Of a stretch of 7,863 bases of DNA, positions 7,005 to 7,863 are shown piece by piece. The first letter of the stretch is position 1, and every line of letters begins with the position of its first letter. The notes below the pieces were generated by a model that was not told the DNA's origin, did no database searches, and worked only from the letters and a program-made list of their open reading frames with translations. Both the position numbers and the translations under genes were made by a program. The stretch is from Pseudomonadota bacterium. GTDB taxonomy: Bacteria; Pseudomonadota; Alphaproteobacteria; Rhizobiales; Hyphomicrobiaceae. The stretch is from assembly GCA_023428365.1 (NCBI GenBank), contig JAEYYQ010000164.1:1-7863 (forward strand), in the 5' to 3' direction.

Positions 7005-7337
7005 TTAGTCGCGACCACCGCGGCGGCGCTCGTGTCTATAATCACGTCGATCATTACGATCTCCCCGCCAGTGCCTGTCTCGACCGCCGCGTGGATTGAC
7101 GTAAATCGAGAACCCTGGAGTTGGAGTCCGATAATAATATCGCGGACCACATTCTACGATTCCGCGGCGCACATGGCGATGTCCAGCTCGGCAATTCCGG
7201 TGATACGAGTGAACTTTCTCGGTCATGGACCGGACGTCGACCGGACTAGTGCCTGTCAACGGTGCGGCTGAAGCGCTCATGCTCACACCGCACAGAAGCG
7301 CACCCGCAACAAGCGTAGATGCGAAATAATGTCTCAT
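7005..7337 (-). CDS. Small secreted protein with arginine-rich tail, unknown function
   Basis: The 110-residue product opens with a classic signal peptide: MRHYF, then a hydrophobic core (ASTLVAGALLCGV), then likely cleavage at SASA-AP around residue 24. The mature part has a short region with two cysteines (Cys49 and Cys63) in the pattern HRNCRAGHRHVRRGIVECGPRYYY. From residue 83 the tail is very rich in Arg, Gly, Asp and His (RDRHWRGDRNDRRDYRHERR). The pattern suggests a periplasmic or exported basic protein, possibly with one disulfide bond. I do not recognise a family with a known role. The start at 7337 is fixed by AAAGGAG seven bases upstream and by the signal peptide. An in-frame ATG at 7472 would run through the promoter and bury the signal peptide. 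A stress-type promoter and a strong terminator make it a single-gene unit. Confidence 0.85.
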   Translation of the reverse strand: MRHYFASTLVAGALLCGVSMSASAAPLTGTSPVDVRSMTEKVHSYHRNCRAGHRHVRRGIVECGPRYYYRTPTPGFSIYVNPRGGRDRHWRGDRNDRRDYRHERRRGGRD

Positions 7338-7344
7338 CCCGATA

Positions 7345-7351
7345 CTCCTTT
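7345..7351 (-). promoter_or_regulatory. Ribosome binding site of the secreted-protein gene
   Basis: AAAGGAG on the - strand lies seven bases before the ATG at 7337. It settles the start against the longer in-frame alternative beginning at 7472. Confidence 0.85.
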
Positions 7352-7375
7352 GATGGTTTCTCGGACTGGCTAAGA

Positions 7376-7401
7376 AACGATCGGCGAAGGAGTAAGGTTC
7401 C
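7376..7401 (-). promoter_or_regulatory. Putative EcfG-type general stress response promoter
   Basis: On the - strand GGAAC (7401-7397), a 17-base spacer and CGTT (7379-7376) match the GGAAC-N16/17-CGTT consensus known for EcfG sigma factors in alphaproteobacteria. Transcription would begin near 7368, leaving a leader of about 30 bases that contains the strong ribosome binding site. Two similar matches occur inside hemC and the Mic60-like gene, so the match alone is not proof; its placement is what makes it convincing. Confidence 0.65.
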
Positions 7402-7737
7402 AAACGGATGAAATCCGTAAACGCGAGAAATTTGCTGCAAAAGCGCGATTTTTGACCAAAGAGAACTGCCATCAGTGAAAAGATGAAAATTTCAAGGTGT
7501 ATCGTTCAGCTCTCTTATGATGTCGCTCCATCGATTTTCATCTGACAAATAAAAATCGATTCCAATCAAATGATCAGAATAAAAGTGACAATGCTGCGCT
7601 TTGAAAATCGACCGCGACACCGATGAAAAGCAGTTAGCTGACATTCTCCTGATCAGCGTTCTCTGCGGGCATGGCGTAAATAGCGTATTGCGTTTTCCGA
7701 ATGAGCCAGGATCACCCGCGATGGTGCGGATCGTGAC
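7402..7737. other. AT-rich intergenic region with overlapping inverted repeats
   Basis: This region separates phnE from the downstream secreted-protein gene on the same strand. No open frame with a credible start was found. It has several A/T tracts. The repeats at 7481-7560 are described separately. No clear phnE terminator with a T run was recognised. Confidence 0.6.
7481..7560. repeat. Two competing inverted repeats sharing an arm
   Basis: AGATGAAAAT (7481-7490) is complementary to ATTTTCATCT (7534-7543). The overlapping ATCGATTTT (7530-7538) is complementary to AAAATCGAT (7552-7560). The two pairings share bases 7534-7538 and exclude each other. A further AAAATCGA lies at 7604-7611. The arms are A/T-rich, so chance is possible. 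Confidence 0.5.
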
Positions 7738-7863
7738 TTAGATGATCCGTCGCCGTACCCAGTTCGACATCTGCTCGACCGCGAGAACGAGCAGGAAAAT
7801 GGTGATAATGATTGTTGCGGCCGTGCTGTAGGCGAACAGGTCGAAAGCGACCTTCAGCTCGAT
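7738..7863 (-). CDS. phnE: Phosphonate ABC transporter permease, C-terminal end (partial)
   Basis: Only the last 41 codons and the TAA (7740-7738) are in the window; the gene continues beyond 7863. The peptide IELKVAFDLFAYSTAATII, followed by a hydrophobic membrane segment (about IIITIFLLVLAVEQ) and a positively charged end (NWVRRRII), matches the C-terminus of PhnE. The usual pattern there is a Phe-Asp-Leu block, Thr-Ala-Ala-Thr-Ile-Ile, a last transmembrane helix and a short basic tail. PhnE forms the inner-membrane channel that imports phosphonates, and in some systems phosphate or phosphite, with PhnC and PhnD. Those partners would be expected upstream, outside the window. The call rests on a short segment. 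Confidence 0.75.
   Translation of the reverse strand: MELKVAFDLFAYSTAATIIITIFLLVLAVEQMSNWVRRRII

Noticed and set aside
7338..7472. N-terminal extension of the secreted protein to ATG 7472
   Set aside because: It would place the promoter and ribosome binding site inside the gene and put 45 residues before a classic signal peptide.

Overview
The window reads as chromosomal DNA of an alphaproteobacterium, probably of the order Hyphomicrobiales. The grounds are the gene order hemC-hemD-Mic60-like-hemY, which is typical of that class, the moderately high GC codon usage, and a match to the alphaproteobacterial EcfG stress promoter. The genus cannot be told from the sequence.

Positions 42-5501 (+ strand) hold a tight heme-biosynthesis cluster. 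hemC and hemD make hydroxymethylbilane and then uroporphyrinogen III. The next gene encodes a one-pass membrane coiled-coil protein of the bacterial Mic60/mitofilin type. The last, hemY, encodes a two-pass inner-membrane TPR protein of heme synthesis. Junctions are close: hemD follows hemC with no gap, and the Mic60-like stop overlaps the hemY start by one base. The one real gap, of 112 bases between hemD and the Mic60-like gene, carries a strong hairpin. A long perfect palindrome followed by a T-rich stretch ends the operon at 5536-5570.

Positions 5619-6513 look like the scar of an integrated element. A P4-type tyrosine integrase gene of lower GC lies on the - strand. It has lost its C-terminal catalytic half just after the first active-site arginine. 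It lies head to head with an intact tRNA-Thr (anticodon CGT) on the + strand, on the 5' side of the tRNA rather than the usual 3' side. Positions 6514-6945 hold no convincing gene: only a few hairpins and two short open frames of doubtful value.

Positions 6946-7401 hold a compact single-gene unit on the - strand. It has a GGAAC-N17-CGTT promoter, a strong ribosome binding site, a 110-residue secreted protein with an arginine-rich tail, and a textbook terminator. I infer control by the EcfG general stress response. Positions 7402-7737 are AT-rich and non-coding, with overlapping inverted repeats. The window ends inside the 3' end of a phosphonate-transporter permease gene (phnE) on the - strand. 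No CRISPR array or complete mobile element was seen.
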